Assembly (NCBI GenBank): GCA_012728855.1
Contig: JAAYEH010000059.1
Coordinates: 22,092-86,091, forward strand
Direction: 5' to 3'
DNA length: 64,000 bases
Source: Rhodopirellula sp.
GTDB lineage: Bacteria > Planctomycetota > Planctomycetia > Pirellulales > Thermoguttaceae
In this document: one piece after another, positions 47,354-55,273 of the stretch
Layout of the letters: every line of letters begins with the position of its first letter
Numbering within the stretch: position 1 is the first letter of the stretch
The notes under the pieces: generated by a model
Seen by the model: only the letters and a program-made list of their open reading frames with translations
The model's database searches: none
Told to the model about the DNA's origin: nothing
Translations under genes and position numbers: made by a program

Positions 47354-48493
47354 GTGACGGAGAGCTTGCTGATCCTCGGCGCTAGTGTGCGAGCGGCCGC
47401 GCAGTCCGCCGGCCGCGCCGGGTTCGATGTCTACGCCGCCGACCTGTTCGGCGATCGAGACCTGCGGAGTTGCTGCCAAACGTCCGTCGTCGCGCAGTAC
47501 CCCGGCGGGCTGGCCGAGGCTGCAGCCACCATGCCACCTTGTCCTTGGATGTATACCGGCGGGCTGGAGAATCATCCAGACCTCGTGGCGGAAATCGCTC
47601 GGGCGCGTGTTTTGTATGGCAATTCGGCGAAGGTGCTCCGGGCCGTGCGCAATCCCGGGAACGTACACCAAATGCTGACGCGGGCCGGATTGCTAGTGCC
47701 GTCACTGTCGCGGTCGCCCGGCGGCGTGCCTAAGGACGGCAGTTGGCTGCGGAAACCTTATCGCGGGTGTGGCGGAGCCGGCATCCATCCGTGGTCGGGC
47801 CAGGGAGATTACGAAAACCACTTCTTTCAGCGGCGAATTGCCGGCCGGTCCGTGGCGGCGGTTTACGTGGCACTCGGCCGCGAGGCGGTTCTTCTGGGGG
47901 TAGCCGCACAGCTTGTTGGATGCGGATGGAGCGGTGCCCCTGGATTCGCCTACGCCGGCTCGATTGGACCGCTGCCGCTTTCGGCAGGGACGCGCGATCA
48001 ATTCGTGAAAATCGGGCACGTCTTGACCGGCAGTTTCGGACTCGTGGGGATGTTTGGCGTCGACGCCGTTCTGGCGGATGAGAACGTGTGGACCATCGAA
48101 GTGAATCCACGTTACACGGCGTCGGTCGAGATTCTGGAGCGGTCACTCGGCTGCCGAGCGGTGGCGCTGCATGCGCGGGCGTGCCGCGGACAGCCGTTTT
48201 CTGGCTCCGAGAAGACAGTCGGAAACTGGTGCGGCAAGGCGATTGTGTACGCGAAACAGGATCTGGTCATCCGCCGCGAATTCGAAGCCGAGGCGGAAAT
48301 TGCCGATATCCCAGACGTCGGCACGCGGATTTCGCAAGGGAGGCCCGTGCTTACGGTTCTGACAGAAGCTCCCGACGAATCCTCTCTGATGGCCAAGTTG
48401 CAGAGCCGCATCGCCGAAATAGAGCGGTTCCTTTACAGTGATGTTCCGAACGACTCCAGCAGCCCGGCTGTTCCCAAACAGCCGGGCTGCTAA
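47354..48493 (+). CDS. ATP-grasp ligase-like protein, possibly of the H4MPT pathway
   Basis: About 379 residues from the GTG at 47354, four bases after the CAP stop. The start TESLLILGASVRAAAQSAGR is a Rossmann-like PreATP-grasp domain. LRKPYRGCGGAGIH carries the ATP-binding Lys and Gly loop, and VWTIEVNPRYTASVEILER the metal-binding Glu-x-Asn pair. Proteins of this kind (COG2232-like) are found in the H4MPT gene clusters of methylotrophs, and fae and mtdB lie only 1 kb away. A role in cofactor synthesis is therefore a fair inference, not proven. The last residues (SSPAVPKQPGC) are encoded by a family A repeat. Confidence 0.82.
   Translation: MTESLLILGASVRAAAQSAGRAGFDVYAADLFGDRDLRSCCQTSVVAQYPGGLAEAAATMPPCPWMYTGGLENHPDLVAEIARARVLYGNSAKVLRAVRNPGNVHQMLTRAGLLVPSLSRSPGGVPKDGSWLRKPYRGCGGAGIHPWSGQGDYENHFFQRRIAGRSVAAVYVALGREAVLLGVAAQLVGCGWSGAPGFAYAGSIGPLPLSAGTRDQFVKIGHVLTGSFGLVGMFGVDAVLADENVWTIEVNPRYTASVEILERSLGCRAVALHARACRGQPFSGSEKTVGNWCGKAIVYAKQDLVIRREFEAEAEIADIPDVGTRISQGRPVLTVLTEAPDESSLMAKLQSRIAEIERFLYSDVPNDSSSPAVPKQPGC
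48458..48491. repeat. family A palindrome inside the 3' end of the ATP-grasp gene
   Basis: Perfect 15-base arms, AGCAGCCCGGCTGTT (48458-48472) and AACAGCCGGGCTGCT (48477-48491), enclose a 4-base loop. It encodes the last 11 or so residues of the ATP-grasp protein and its stop codon. Confidence 0.88.
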
Positions 48494-48522
48494 AACGGCT
48501 TTCAGGGAAGGAGCGAGGCGCC

Positions 48523-49011
48523 ATGCGGATCGGAATTCTCAGTGACACTCACGGACGGGTGGATCGCACCCGACAGGCGGTTCGGATGTTGGAGAGCTTG
48601 GAAGTGTCGGCCGTCCTCCACTGTGGTGATATCGGGTCGGCCGACATCATCCGTCTGCTCAGTGTCTGGCCGTGCCATTTCGTTTTCGGGAATGTCGACT
48701 CTCCCGACTTGCTCCGCGAGGCGATCCTCGCGGCCGGCCAGACCTGCCACGGGCGGTTCGGCACGTTGGAACTGGAGAACTGCAAGATCGCACTGCTCCA
48801 CGGCGACGATGAGCGCCGCTTGCGACAATGCATCGCCGGCGGCGAGTGGCACCTCGTCTGCTACGGGCACACCCATACCGCGGAGGTCCGGGCTTCGGGG
48901 GGAACTCTAGTGATCAACCCTGGGGCGTTGCACCGGTCGGAGCGGCCGTCGTTGGCGATCGTGGACTTGCCTTCGTTGAGGGTAACGACGATATCTCTAT
49001 CAGGAACATGA
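48523..49011 (+). CDS. metallophosphoesterase (YfcE/MJ0936 type)
   Basis: A 162-residue phosphodiesterase with all metal motifs: ILSDTHG, HCGDIGSAD, FGNVDSPD, LLHGDDE and YGHTHTAEV, followed by VINPGALHRSER. The family hydrolyses phosphodiesters such as bis-p-nitrophenyl phosphate in vitro, and the natural substrate is uncertain. It has GGAG upstream of the ATG and follows the ATP-grasp gene by 29 bases in the same direction. Confidence 0.93.
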   Translation: MRIGILSDTHGRVDRTRQAVRMLESLEVSAVLHCGDIGSADIIRLLSVWPCHFVFGNVDSPDLLREAILAAGQTCHGRFGTLELENCKIALLHGDDERRLRQCIAGGEWHLVCYGHTHTAEVRASGGTLVINPGALHRSERPSLAIVDLPSLRVTTISLSGT

Positions 49012-49091
49012 CTACTTGGGATGGTGCTGCGCTGGCATGAGACGCCCATTCCATCCCAAGCAGTGTAGGCAACGAAGTGCGCACGGCGCGG

Positions 49092-49610
49092 CTAACCGGC
49101 CAACCGAGCGATGCGGTTGGTGGATTCCACTTCGACGCGTTCCGGTCGATAACGGAACTGCATCAAATAGGCGTCTTCCGGGGTGTCCTCATAGTAGCCG
49201 CGGAGCACGGAGGTGGCTCGGAAACCGGCATTTCGGAAGAACAACTGAGCGTCCAGGTTGGTTTCCCGCACTTCAAGCGTGATCCGCGTACGCCGCTGCG
49301 CCGAGAGTTTGCCGACCAACTTGGAAACCATCTGTGTGGCCACGCCTTGGCGGCGGAAATCGGCTGCCACTGCGAAGTTCAAGACGTGGAGCCGCATCTT
49401 ATTCAGTTCGTAAATCATAAAGCCGACGACCCGGTCGTCATGCTCGGCGACCATGCCGATGCAGTTCCGCTGGCGGAGGCAGCGAATGAATTCGTCTTCC
49501 GACCAGGGAAATTCAAAGCACTCGGACTCGATCTTCAGCACCTCGGGCATATCGCGCCGAATCATCCATCGGATGTGGACCCCTACCTCTTGCTTCTGGC
49601 CGGAAGTCAT
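49092..49610 (-). CDS. rimI: RimI-type ribosomal-protein-alanine N-acetyltransferase
   Basis: 172 residues from the ATG at 49610, with GGAGG in the upstream sequence. It is a GNAT domain: IRRDMPEVLKIESECFEFPW (RimI start), FMIYEL, VLNFAVAADFRRQGVATQMV (acetyl-CoA pyrophosphate loop RRQGVA), LEVRETNLDAQLFFRNAGF and YYEDTPEDAYLMQF. It acetylates the N-terminus of ribosomal protein S18 or a related substrate. The C-terminus is about 25 residues longer than E. coli RimI. Confidence 0.9.
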   Translation of the reverse strand: MTSGQKQEVGVHIRWMIRRDMPEVLKIESECFEFPWSEDEFIRCLRQRNCIGMVAEHDDRVVGFMIYELNKMRLHVLNFAVAADFRRQGVATQMVSKLVGKLSAQRRTRITLEVRETNLDAQLFFRNAGFRATSVLRGYYEDTPEDAYLMQFRYRPERVEVESTNRIARLAG

Positions 49611-49800
49611 GCTGGCCTCCTTCCTTGTCGGCCGGTCGCGGCCGTTTGCGACCGCAAAACTGTGCATCATTTCCTCGGCGCACCCCTGCGCCGTCTGCCA
49701 CGGTCAGCCCGTCTCGAGAGGGTCGAGAGCCAGGGGCCGCGACACGGGCAATACGGTATCAGAAAGGCCGTGATCTGCCAATACGAAGAAAAACGCCGTA

Positions 49801-49859
49801 CGTCAGGCTTTTCAGCCCTGACCGCGACGCCCAGGACGGAAAGCCTGCCGACAGGCAGG
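49801..49859. repeat. family E repeat (CGTCAGGC type)
   Basis: CGTCAGGCTTTTCAGCCCTG at 49801 and GGAAAGCCTGCCG near 49837 resemble the hairpin at 2433-2454. The copy is imperfect. Confidence 0.45.
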
Positions 49860-49898
49860 AATCCGACAACAAAAACCGCAAGTTAGGCAGCCCAGGAA

Positions 49899-49969
49899 AA
49901 GGGACTGGCTCCGTCGCACATCGAGACTCTCGGCGAGATGCGCGGTTGTAGCGACAGTACCAGTCCCTT
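49899..49969. repeat. family D palindrome
   Basis: AAGGGACTGG (49899-49908) and CCAGTCCCTT (49960-49969) pair perfectly, and an inner CGTCGC/GCGAC pair extends the stem. The core resembles the copy at 24744-24843. Confidence 0.7.
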
Positions 49970-50014
49970 CCGGGACGCTGCCTGCTCATAACGCGGGCTG
50001 GGCTCGCAACCCAA

Positions 50015-50083
50015 CGTAGCCTGACTCTCTGAGTCGGGTCGATCGGGTCTATCAATACTTCCCGACTCAGAGAGTCAGGCCAC
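50015..50083. repeat. family C palindrome, second copy
   Basis: The left arm (50015-50038) and right arm (50061-50083) pair over more than 20 bases, with a 22-base loop. One base pair is exchanged on both sides compared with the copy at 40372-40433. Confidence 0.85.
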
Positions 50084-50124
50084 CACGATGCGCGCACGGC
50101 GCGTAGAAGTTACGAACAAAGACT

Positions 50125-51810
50125 CTAACTGTCGGCGCCCACGCGCGCGGCGGCCCAGACGGCCAGTTTCTCCCGGAAAATCTTGGCGTTATGTCGGATG
50201 TCGACCGGAAACGACGGATGCAGCAGAAAGTCCTCGATTTTCGCCGTTAGGGGATGCGACTGCCCCAGTTGCCGGATCGAATCGAGCAGCTTCTGTCTTG
50301 CCTCGTCGCCCGTCGGCATCCGTCCCGGATGTGGCTGGAGTACAATGATCGGCCGCTGCCGACCGGCCGGGCCGACACCGACCAGCGCGCTGCGGTAGAT
50401 ATCCGGATGCTGGTTGAAAATGCTTTCGCAGGGGATCGTATACATTGGTCCATCGACAGTCCGCACGCGATGGGCCATCCGGCCGCAGAACCAGAACCGG
50501 CCTCGATCGTCGAGATACCCGACGTCGCCCATTCGATGCCAGATATCCTCCCCGTCCGGAATCTTGCCCGCGGCGTTGGACTCGATTCGGGTGACGTAGC
50601 GGCGCGTAACCACGGGCCCATGTACGATCAGCTCCCCAATCTCGCCGGGCGGCATTTCTTCGGCCTCCGCCAGCGAGCGAATCGGACCGTCGACGACGCG
50701 GATTACTTTCCAATCGATTCGCGAGAACTTCCGGCCCACGCAGACCCCGCCCCCTTCGCGCGTCCGGGCGGCCGTTTCACGGAGCACTTCGCTGGCGGCA
50801 ATCGAGGCGACGGGAAGCGATTCGGTCGCGCCGTAGGGCGTATGCATGTCGCCTTCCGGATGGATACTGTCCTTCATCGCCTGAAGGACGTTGGCCGCCA
50901 CGGGCGCCCCGGAAGACAGCACCCGGCGGAGTGTCTCCAGTCGAATCGCGTGATCGCGGCAATACCGGCCGACTCGGTTCCAAAGCGCCGGCGAGCCGAA
51001 TGCCTGCGTGGCCTTCCAGTCACGGACCGCCTCGACGATGTTGACGGGATCGACCTCGGCGGGACGGGTGGGATCCATCCGAGGAATCACGGCCGTGACC
51101 CCCATCGCGCAATTGAACAGGCCGAAAAGCGGGAAGCAGGATACATCGATCTCGCGGGGCTGGATGGCGAAGAAGTCGCGGATCTCTTCCACCTGGGCGT
51201 CGAAATTGCCATGCGCGTAGAGTACGCCCTTCGGCGGCCCCGTGCTGCCGGTCGTAAAGATGATCGCCGCCGGATCCTCGCGCGTGGTTGGCGACGGCTC
51301 GAACCCCGCCGCCGGCTCCCGTCTCAGTTGATCGAGAGTGGGTCCGCCCCAGAACCAGCGCCGCCCGACTGTGACGTTGAATCGGGCCGCCGGAAACCGT
51401 CGCCCGAGCAGTGATCGAACGGCCTGGACGGGCGGGATGGCGATAAAACCCCGCGGCTCGGCGTCGGAGAGGCACTTGACGAGGTTGCGTTTTCCCATCC
51501 CCGGGTCGATGAGGATGATGACGACGCCGGCTTTGAACAGCGCCAAGACCAATGAGATGAAGTCGATACCCGGTCGCACCAGCAGTGCGAGCCTCATGGC
51601 CGGCATCACCCCCATCCGCCGCAACGCGGCCGCGATGCGATTGCTGTCCTCATCCAATTGGCGGAAAGTTATTTTCCGGTACTGCCGCTCGCCCCGGCGG
51701 TCGCGGCCCATCGCTTCGACCACGGCGACCGCATCCGGCATTTGTTGCGCCAGCGTCGAAACCCGCGCCGCGACATTCACGATCGGTTGTTCAGAGCACA
51801 CAGGCAACAT
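50125..51810 (-). CDS. oleC: AMP-dependent ligase, OleC (beta-lactone synthetase) type
   Basis: About 561 residues from the ATG at 51810. It belongs to the adenylate-forming superfamily: IIFTTGSTGPPKGVLYAHGN is the P-loop-like motif, TPYGATESLP the second motif, and MGDVGYLDDRGRFWFCGR the hinge region. Overall it matches OleC-type proteins, which convert beta-hydroxy acids to beta-lactones in long-chain olefin synthesis. The other ole genes (oleA, oleB, oleD) are not beside it. A plain fatty acyl ligase is the alternative. The in-frame codons before the ATG at 51810 cross a family B repeat and are not coding. Confidence 0.82.
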   Translation of the reverse strand: MLPVCSEQPIVNVAARVSTLAQQMPDAVAVVEAMGRDRRGERQYRKITFRQLDEDSNRIAAALRRMGVMPAMRLALLVRPGIDFISLVLALFKAGVVIILIDPGMGKRNLVKCLSDAEPRGFIAIPPVQAVRSLLGRRFPAARFNVTVGRRWFWGGPTLDQLRREPAAGFEPSPTTREDPAAIIFTTGSTGPPKGVLYAHGNFDAQVEEIRDFFAIQPREIDVSCFPLFGLFNCAMGVTAVIPRMDPTRPAEVDPVNIVEAVRDWKATQAFGSPALWNRVGRYCRDHAIRLETLRRVLSSGAPVAANVLQAMKDSIHPEGDMHTPYGATESLPVASIAASEVLRETAARTREGGGVCVGRKFSRIDWKVIRVVDGPIRSLAEAEEMPPGEIGELIVHGPVVTRRYVTRIESNAAGKIPDGEDIWHRMGDVGYLDDRGRFWFCGRMAHRVRTVDGPMYTIPCESIFNQHPDIYRSALVGVGPAGRQRPIIVLQPHPGRMPTGDEARQKLLDSIRQLGQSHPLTAKIEDFLLHPSFPVDIRHNAKIFREKLAVWAAARVGADS

Positions 51811-51841
51811 GGATCCAAGAAACGGGGCATGATTAGGACTT

Positions 51842-51926
51842 GGTAGATCCCGCTTGCCGAGCGGGATCTTGCTTCGTGTTGCGGTCTGCCGGCACACAGG
51901 CTCTGTTTGGCAAGCGGCCCCCTACC
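51842..51926. repeat. family B composite palindrome upstream of oleC
   Basis: It is framed by GGTAG (51842) and CTACC (to 51926). The first hairpin AGATCCCGCT - TGCCG - AGCGGGATCT (51845-51869) is perfect; the second is degenerate. Confidence 0.8.
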
Positions 51927-52060
51927 GACCCGCATCCGCGGCATCGAGTTTAGAGCGGATTTCCGGGCGGAGCAACCCTCGGCACCATAACCGACCACAA
52001 GAGGGGCGGTAAAATAGACTACGTAGGCGCGGCGTATCGGGAGCAAATGGGAGAACAATC

Positions 52061-52333
52061 ATGGGGTCGACCAAACGTCGCTACGGCAAAGAAGAATTCG
52101 CCCGGCGTGGCGATGCCATTTACGAGAACAACGTCCGCCCTGAAGTTACAGCCGACGACGACGGCAAGTTCGCCGCCATCGACATCGAAAGCGGGGTGTA
52201 CGAGATCGATGTGGACAAACTGACGGCGTGTGATCGACTGCGCACTCGGGTTCCCGATACGCAGATTTGGACGGTGCGAGTGGGCTCGCGGTATGTCACT
52301 CGCTTCGGCGGGCGACAGCGGAGCACGTCATGA
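52061..52333 (+). CDS. small conserved protein of unknown function
   Basis: 90 residues starting MGSTKRRYGKEEFARRGDAI. It contains KFAAIDIESGVYEIDVDKLT and ends in a basic segment (GSRYVTRFGGRQRSTS). Similar small proteins in cyanobacteria and planctomycetes are encoded just upstream of retropepsin-like aspartic protease genes, in an arrangement that looks like a toxin-antitoxin pair. Its stop overlaps the start of the next frame as ATGA, and that partner is internally deleted here (52330-52419). Function is unknown. Confidence 0.75.
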   Translation: MGSTKRRYGKEEFARRGDAIYENNVRPEVTADDDGKFAAIDIESGVYEIDVDKLTACDRLRTRVPDTQIWTVRVGSRYVTRFGGRQRSTS

Positions 52334-52419
52334 TCAGCGGCATGGCATTATTGAACGGTTACGAACTGAAAACGCAGGTCCGTGATCGCGGAGAGGTTAC
52401 GATCAAGAGGCTTCGCTAG
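52330..52419 (+). pseudogene. internally deleted partner gene (retropepsin-like protein remnant)
   Basis: A 29-codon frame starts at the ATGA overlap with the upstream gene and reads MISGMALLNGYELKTQVRD, then ends GEVTIKRLR. The MISG start and the C-terminal LLNGYELxxQVRDxGEVTIKRL are, by recollection, the two ends of the retropepsin-like partner family; the middle with the DTGF active site is missing. A deletion that fused the two ends in frame is the simplest explanation. The translated micropeptide may still be made. Confidence 0.6.
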
Positions 52420-52434
52420 CGCCGGGTTAACGCG

Positions 52435-52453
52435 AAACGGCCAAAAGCCGTTT
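52435..52453 (+). terminator. small hairpin after the broken cassette
   Basis: AAACGGC - CAAAA - GCCGTTT is a perfect 7-bp stem 15 bases after the remnant's stop. There is no clean T-run, so a terminator role is only possible. Confidence 0.35.
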
Positions 52454-52538
52454 GCTGCTGGGAGTCCGCTTGTCGCCCAGTCAATGACGGACGCCGCCCC
52501 CTGGACGCTTCCTTCTCCACTCTGCTAACATTACCGGG

Positions 52539-55178
52539 ATGAGCAGTTCCGCCAGCCCGATGATGAAGCAGTACCAGGAGGCCAAGAAGGCCTGCCCCGA
52601 CGCCATTCTCCTGTTCCGGATGGGCGATTTCTACGAGTTATTCCACGACGACGCCAAAGACGCCGCCCGCATCCTGAATCTCGCCCTCACCAGCCGCGAC
52701 AAGGGGGAAAATCCGGTCCCTATGGCCGGATTCCCCCATCATCAACTCGAGAGCTATCTGGCCAAGCTCATCGCGGCCGGGCTGCGGGTGGCCGTCTGCG
52801 ATCAGGTCGAGGATCCCAAGAAAGCAAAGGGCTTGGTGCGGCGCGAGGTCACGCGCGTGGTTACCGCCGGCACGCTGACCGACGATGCCTTGCTGGATCC
52901 GAGGACGAGCAACTACCTGGCGGCCGTCGTGCCGGGCGATCCGGCGGGCTTGGCTTGGGTCGAGCTATCGACCGGCCGTTTTCAGGCCACGAGTGTGCCG
53001 CCGCGAAGCGTGGCGGATCAGTTGGCGCGGATCGGTCCGTCCGAATGCCTTTTGGCTGAAACAGCCGATCCGCTGCCGGCCCATTTGGCTGAGCAGATGA
53101 TGGTCACGCGGCGGCCCGACTGGGCCTTTGCCGTGAATTCCGCCCGCGACGCGTTGCGAAAGCATTTCGCGACGACCAGCCTCGAAGGATTCGGTTTTGA
53201 CGCGAGCGCGGGCGACGGCCAGGCGATTCGGGCGGCGGGAGCGATTCTCGACTACCTGACGGAAACCCAAAAAAGTTCGCTGGAGCATATCGACCGGCTG
53301 CTGCCCTATCGCACCGGCACCACGCTGGAGATCGACGAAGCCAGCCGCCGCAGCCTGGAGATCAGCCGCACGATCCGCGAGGGACGTCGCGAGGGATCGC
53401 TGCTGGCCGTGCTCGACCGGACCGTGACGGCGATGGGGTCGCGGCTGATGGCCGAGTGGGTCGCCAATCCGTTGACTGACGCGGCGGCTATCGACCAACG
53501 GCTCGGGGCGGTCGAGGAGTTCGTCGCCGAACCAGCGCTGGCCGCCGCCCTCCGCGACACGCTGCGGCAGGTCTACGACGTGGAACGTTTGCTGGCCCGC
53601 GTGAGCACCGGGCGGGCCAGCCCTCGCGATCTGAATTTCCTCGGCCGCACGTTGCGGAGCCTTCCCGCGCTGAAAGCGAAGCTCTCCGCCCGGAAAAGCG
53701 GCCTGCTCGGCCGTTTGGAATCGCAGATCAATCTTTGTCCCGAATTGCGCGCCAAGCTCGATGCGGCGCTAGTCGATGACTGCCCTCTCTCGGCGCGCGA
53801 CGGCGGATTCATTCGCGACGGATACCGGCAGGAACTGGACGCCCTGCGGGATCTGATGCGGGGCGGCAAACAGTGGATCGCCCGTTACCAAGCGGAGGAG
53901 ACCGAGCGGAGCGGCATCTCGAACCTGAAGGTTGGATACAACAAGGTCTTCGGTTACTATCTCGAAGTAACGAACGCGCATCGCGAGAAGGTGCCCGACT
54001 ACTTCATCCGCAAGCAGACGATCAAGAACGCCGAGCGCTACATCACGCCGGAGTTGAAGGAGCACGAGGAAAAGGTGCTCACGGCCGACGAGAAGACGAA
54101 GGAATTGGAGTACGGCCTTTTTGTCGAGCTGCGCGACGCGGTAGCGGCGTCGCGGCGGCAGGTGCAGGCGACCGCCGCCGTGCTGGCCTATCTTGACGTG
54201 CTGGTGGCGCTGGCGGAATTGGCGCGAGAGCGCAACTATTGCCGGCCGAAGGTCGTCGAGGAGCCTGTGCTGGCGATCGTCGACGGACGGCATCCCGTTC
54301 TCGACATCATCGAGCCGGAAGGAACCTTCGTTCCCAACGATGCATTGGCCGGCGGCCCGTCGGGCACGATTTTGCTGATCACCGGCCCGAACATGGCCGG
54401 CAAGAGCACGTATATCCGGCAGGTAGCCTTGATTACGTTGTTGGCCCAGATCGGCAGTTTCGTGCCGGCCCGCGAGGCCACGATCGGAATCGCCGACCGG
54501 ATCTTCGCCCGCGTGGGAGCCAGCGACGAACTGACCCGTGGCCAGAGCACGTTCATGGTCGAGATGACGGAAACGGCCAGGATCCTCAACACGGCCACCG
54601 GGCGGAGCCTGGTGATCTTGGACGAGATCGGCCGCGGCACGAGCACCTACGACGGAATGTCGCTGGCCTGGTCGGTGGTCGAGTACCTGCACGACCATAT
54701 CGGGTGCCGCACCTTCTTCGCCACGCACTATCACGAGTTAACCGATCTGGCGAAATCGCTCGACGGCATACGAAACCTGAATGTCGCCGTGCGAGAATGG
54801 GACGACGAGGTCGTTTTTCTGCACAAGATCGTGGAGGGGGCGGCCGACAAGAGCTACGGAATCCACGTAGCGAGGTTGGCCGGCGTGCCTCGCGACGTGA
54901 TCGAGCGATCGAAGGATATCCTGGCCCAGTTGGAGGAGGAACATCTCGACGCGGAAGGCCGAGCCAAGATCGCGCGGCCGCAACCGCAACGGCGGAACGA
55001 GTTCCAGCTTACGCTCTTCGGCGCCGCGGACCATCCGCTCTTGGATGAAATCCGGCAGGTGGATCTCAACACGACCGCGCCGCTGGAGGCCTTGCGGATT
55101 ATTCAGCAATGGCAGCAATCGCTGATGGAGGAGAAGCAGGGCGGGACGCAGAAGCGGAAGAAATCAACCACGCGGTAG
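52539..55178 (+). CDS. mutS: DNA mismatch repair protein MutS
   Basis: 879 residues. The N-terminal mismatch-binding domain has the conserved Phe-x-Glu (GDFYELF near residue 30). Connector, lever and clamp domains follow. The C-terminal ATPase has Walker A GPNMAGKSTYIRQVA near residue 620, STFMVEM, LVILDEIGRGTSTYDG and FATHYHEL. Length and order are those of MutS1. It recognises base mismatches after replication. No mutL is adjacent. The TAG stop lies inside the end of a family B repeat. Confidence 0.98.
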   Translation: MSSSASPMMKQYQEAKKACPDAILLFRMGDFYELFHDDAKDAARILNLALTSRDKGENPVPMAGFPHHQLESYLAKLIAAGLRVAVCDQVEDPKKAKGLVRREVTRVVTAGTLTDDALLDPRTSNYLAAVVPGDPAGLAWVELSTGRFQATSVPPRSVADQLARIGPSECLLAETADPLPAHLAEQMMVTRRPDWAFAVNSARDALRKHFATTSLEGFGFDASAGDGQAIRAAGAILDYLTETQKSSLEHIDRLLPYRTGTTLEIDEASRRSLEISRTIREGRREGSLLAVLDRTVTAMGSRLMAEWVANPLTDAAAIDQRLGAVEEFVAEPALAAALRDTLRQVYDVERLLARVSTGRASPRDLNFLGRTLRSLPALKAKLSARKSGLLGRLESQINLCPELRAKLDAALVDDCPLSARDGGFIRDGYRQELDALRDLMRGGKQWIARYQAEETERSGISNLKVGYNKVFGYYLEVTNAHREKVPDYFIRKQTIKNAERYITPELKEHEEKVLTADEKTKELEYGLFVELRDAVAASRRQVQATAAVLAYLDVLVALAELARERNYCRPKVVEEPVLAIVDGRHPVLDIIEPEGTFVPNDALAGGPSGTILLITGPNMAGKSTYIRQVALITLLAQIGSFVPAREATIGIADRIFARVGASDELTRGQSTFMVEMTETARILNTATGRSLVILDEIGRGTSTYDGMSLAWSVVEYLHDHIGCRTFFATHYHELTDLAKSLDGIRNLNVAVREWDDEVVFLHKIVEGAADKSYGIHVARLAGVPRDVIERSKDILAQLEEEHLDAEGRAKIARPQPQRRNEFQLTLFGAADHPLLDEIRQVDLNTTAPLEALRIIQQWQQSLMEEKQGGTQKRKKSTTR

Positions 55179-55257
55179 GTTCTGCTTGCCGAGTAGAACC
55201 TGCGCGCCGGCAGCCCGCAACACTACGCAAGATCCCGCTCGGCAAGCGGGATCTACC
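55174..55257. repeat. family B composite palindrome at the mutS stop
   Basis: It is framed by GGTAG and CTACC. The first hairpin AGGTTCTGCT - TGCCG - AGTAGAACCT (55177-55201) has one wobble pair. The second AGATCCCGCT - CGGCA - AGCGGGATCT (55230-55254) is perfect. The TAG of the left GGTAG end is the mutS stop codon. Confidence 0.88.
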
Positions 55258-55273
55258 AGGCGGGATCGACCAG

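Larger units (their letters stand above)
49611..50124. other. 514-base repeat-rich intergenic region
   Basis: Three repeat types stand side by side: a family E copy at 49801-49859, a family D copy at 49899-49969 and a family C copy at 50015-50083. No gene is supported. This is the densest repeat spot of the window. Confidence 0.7.
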
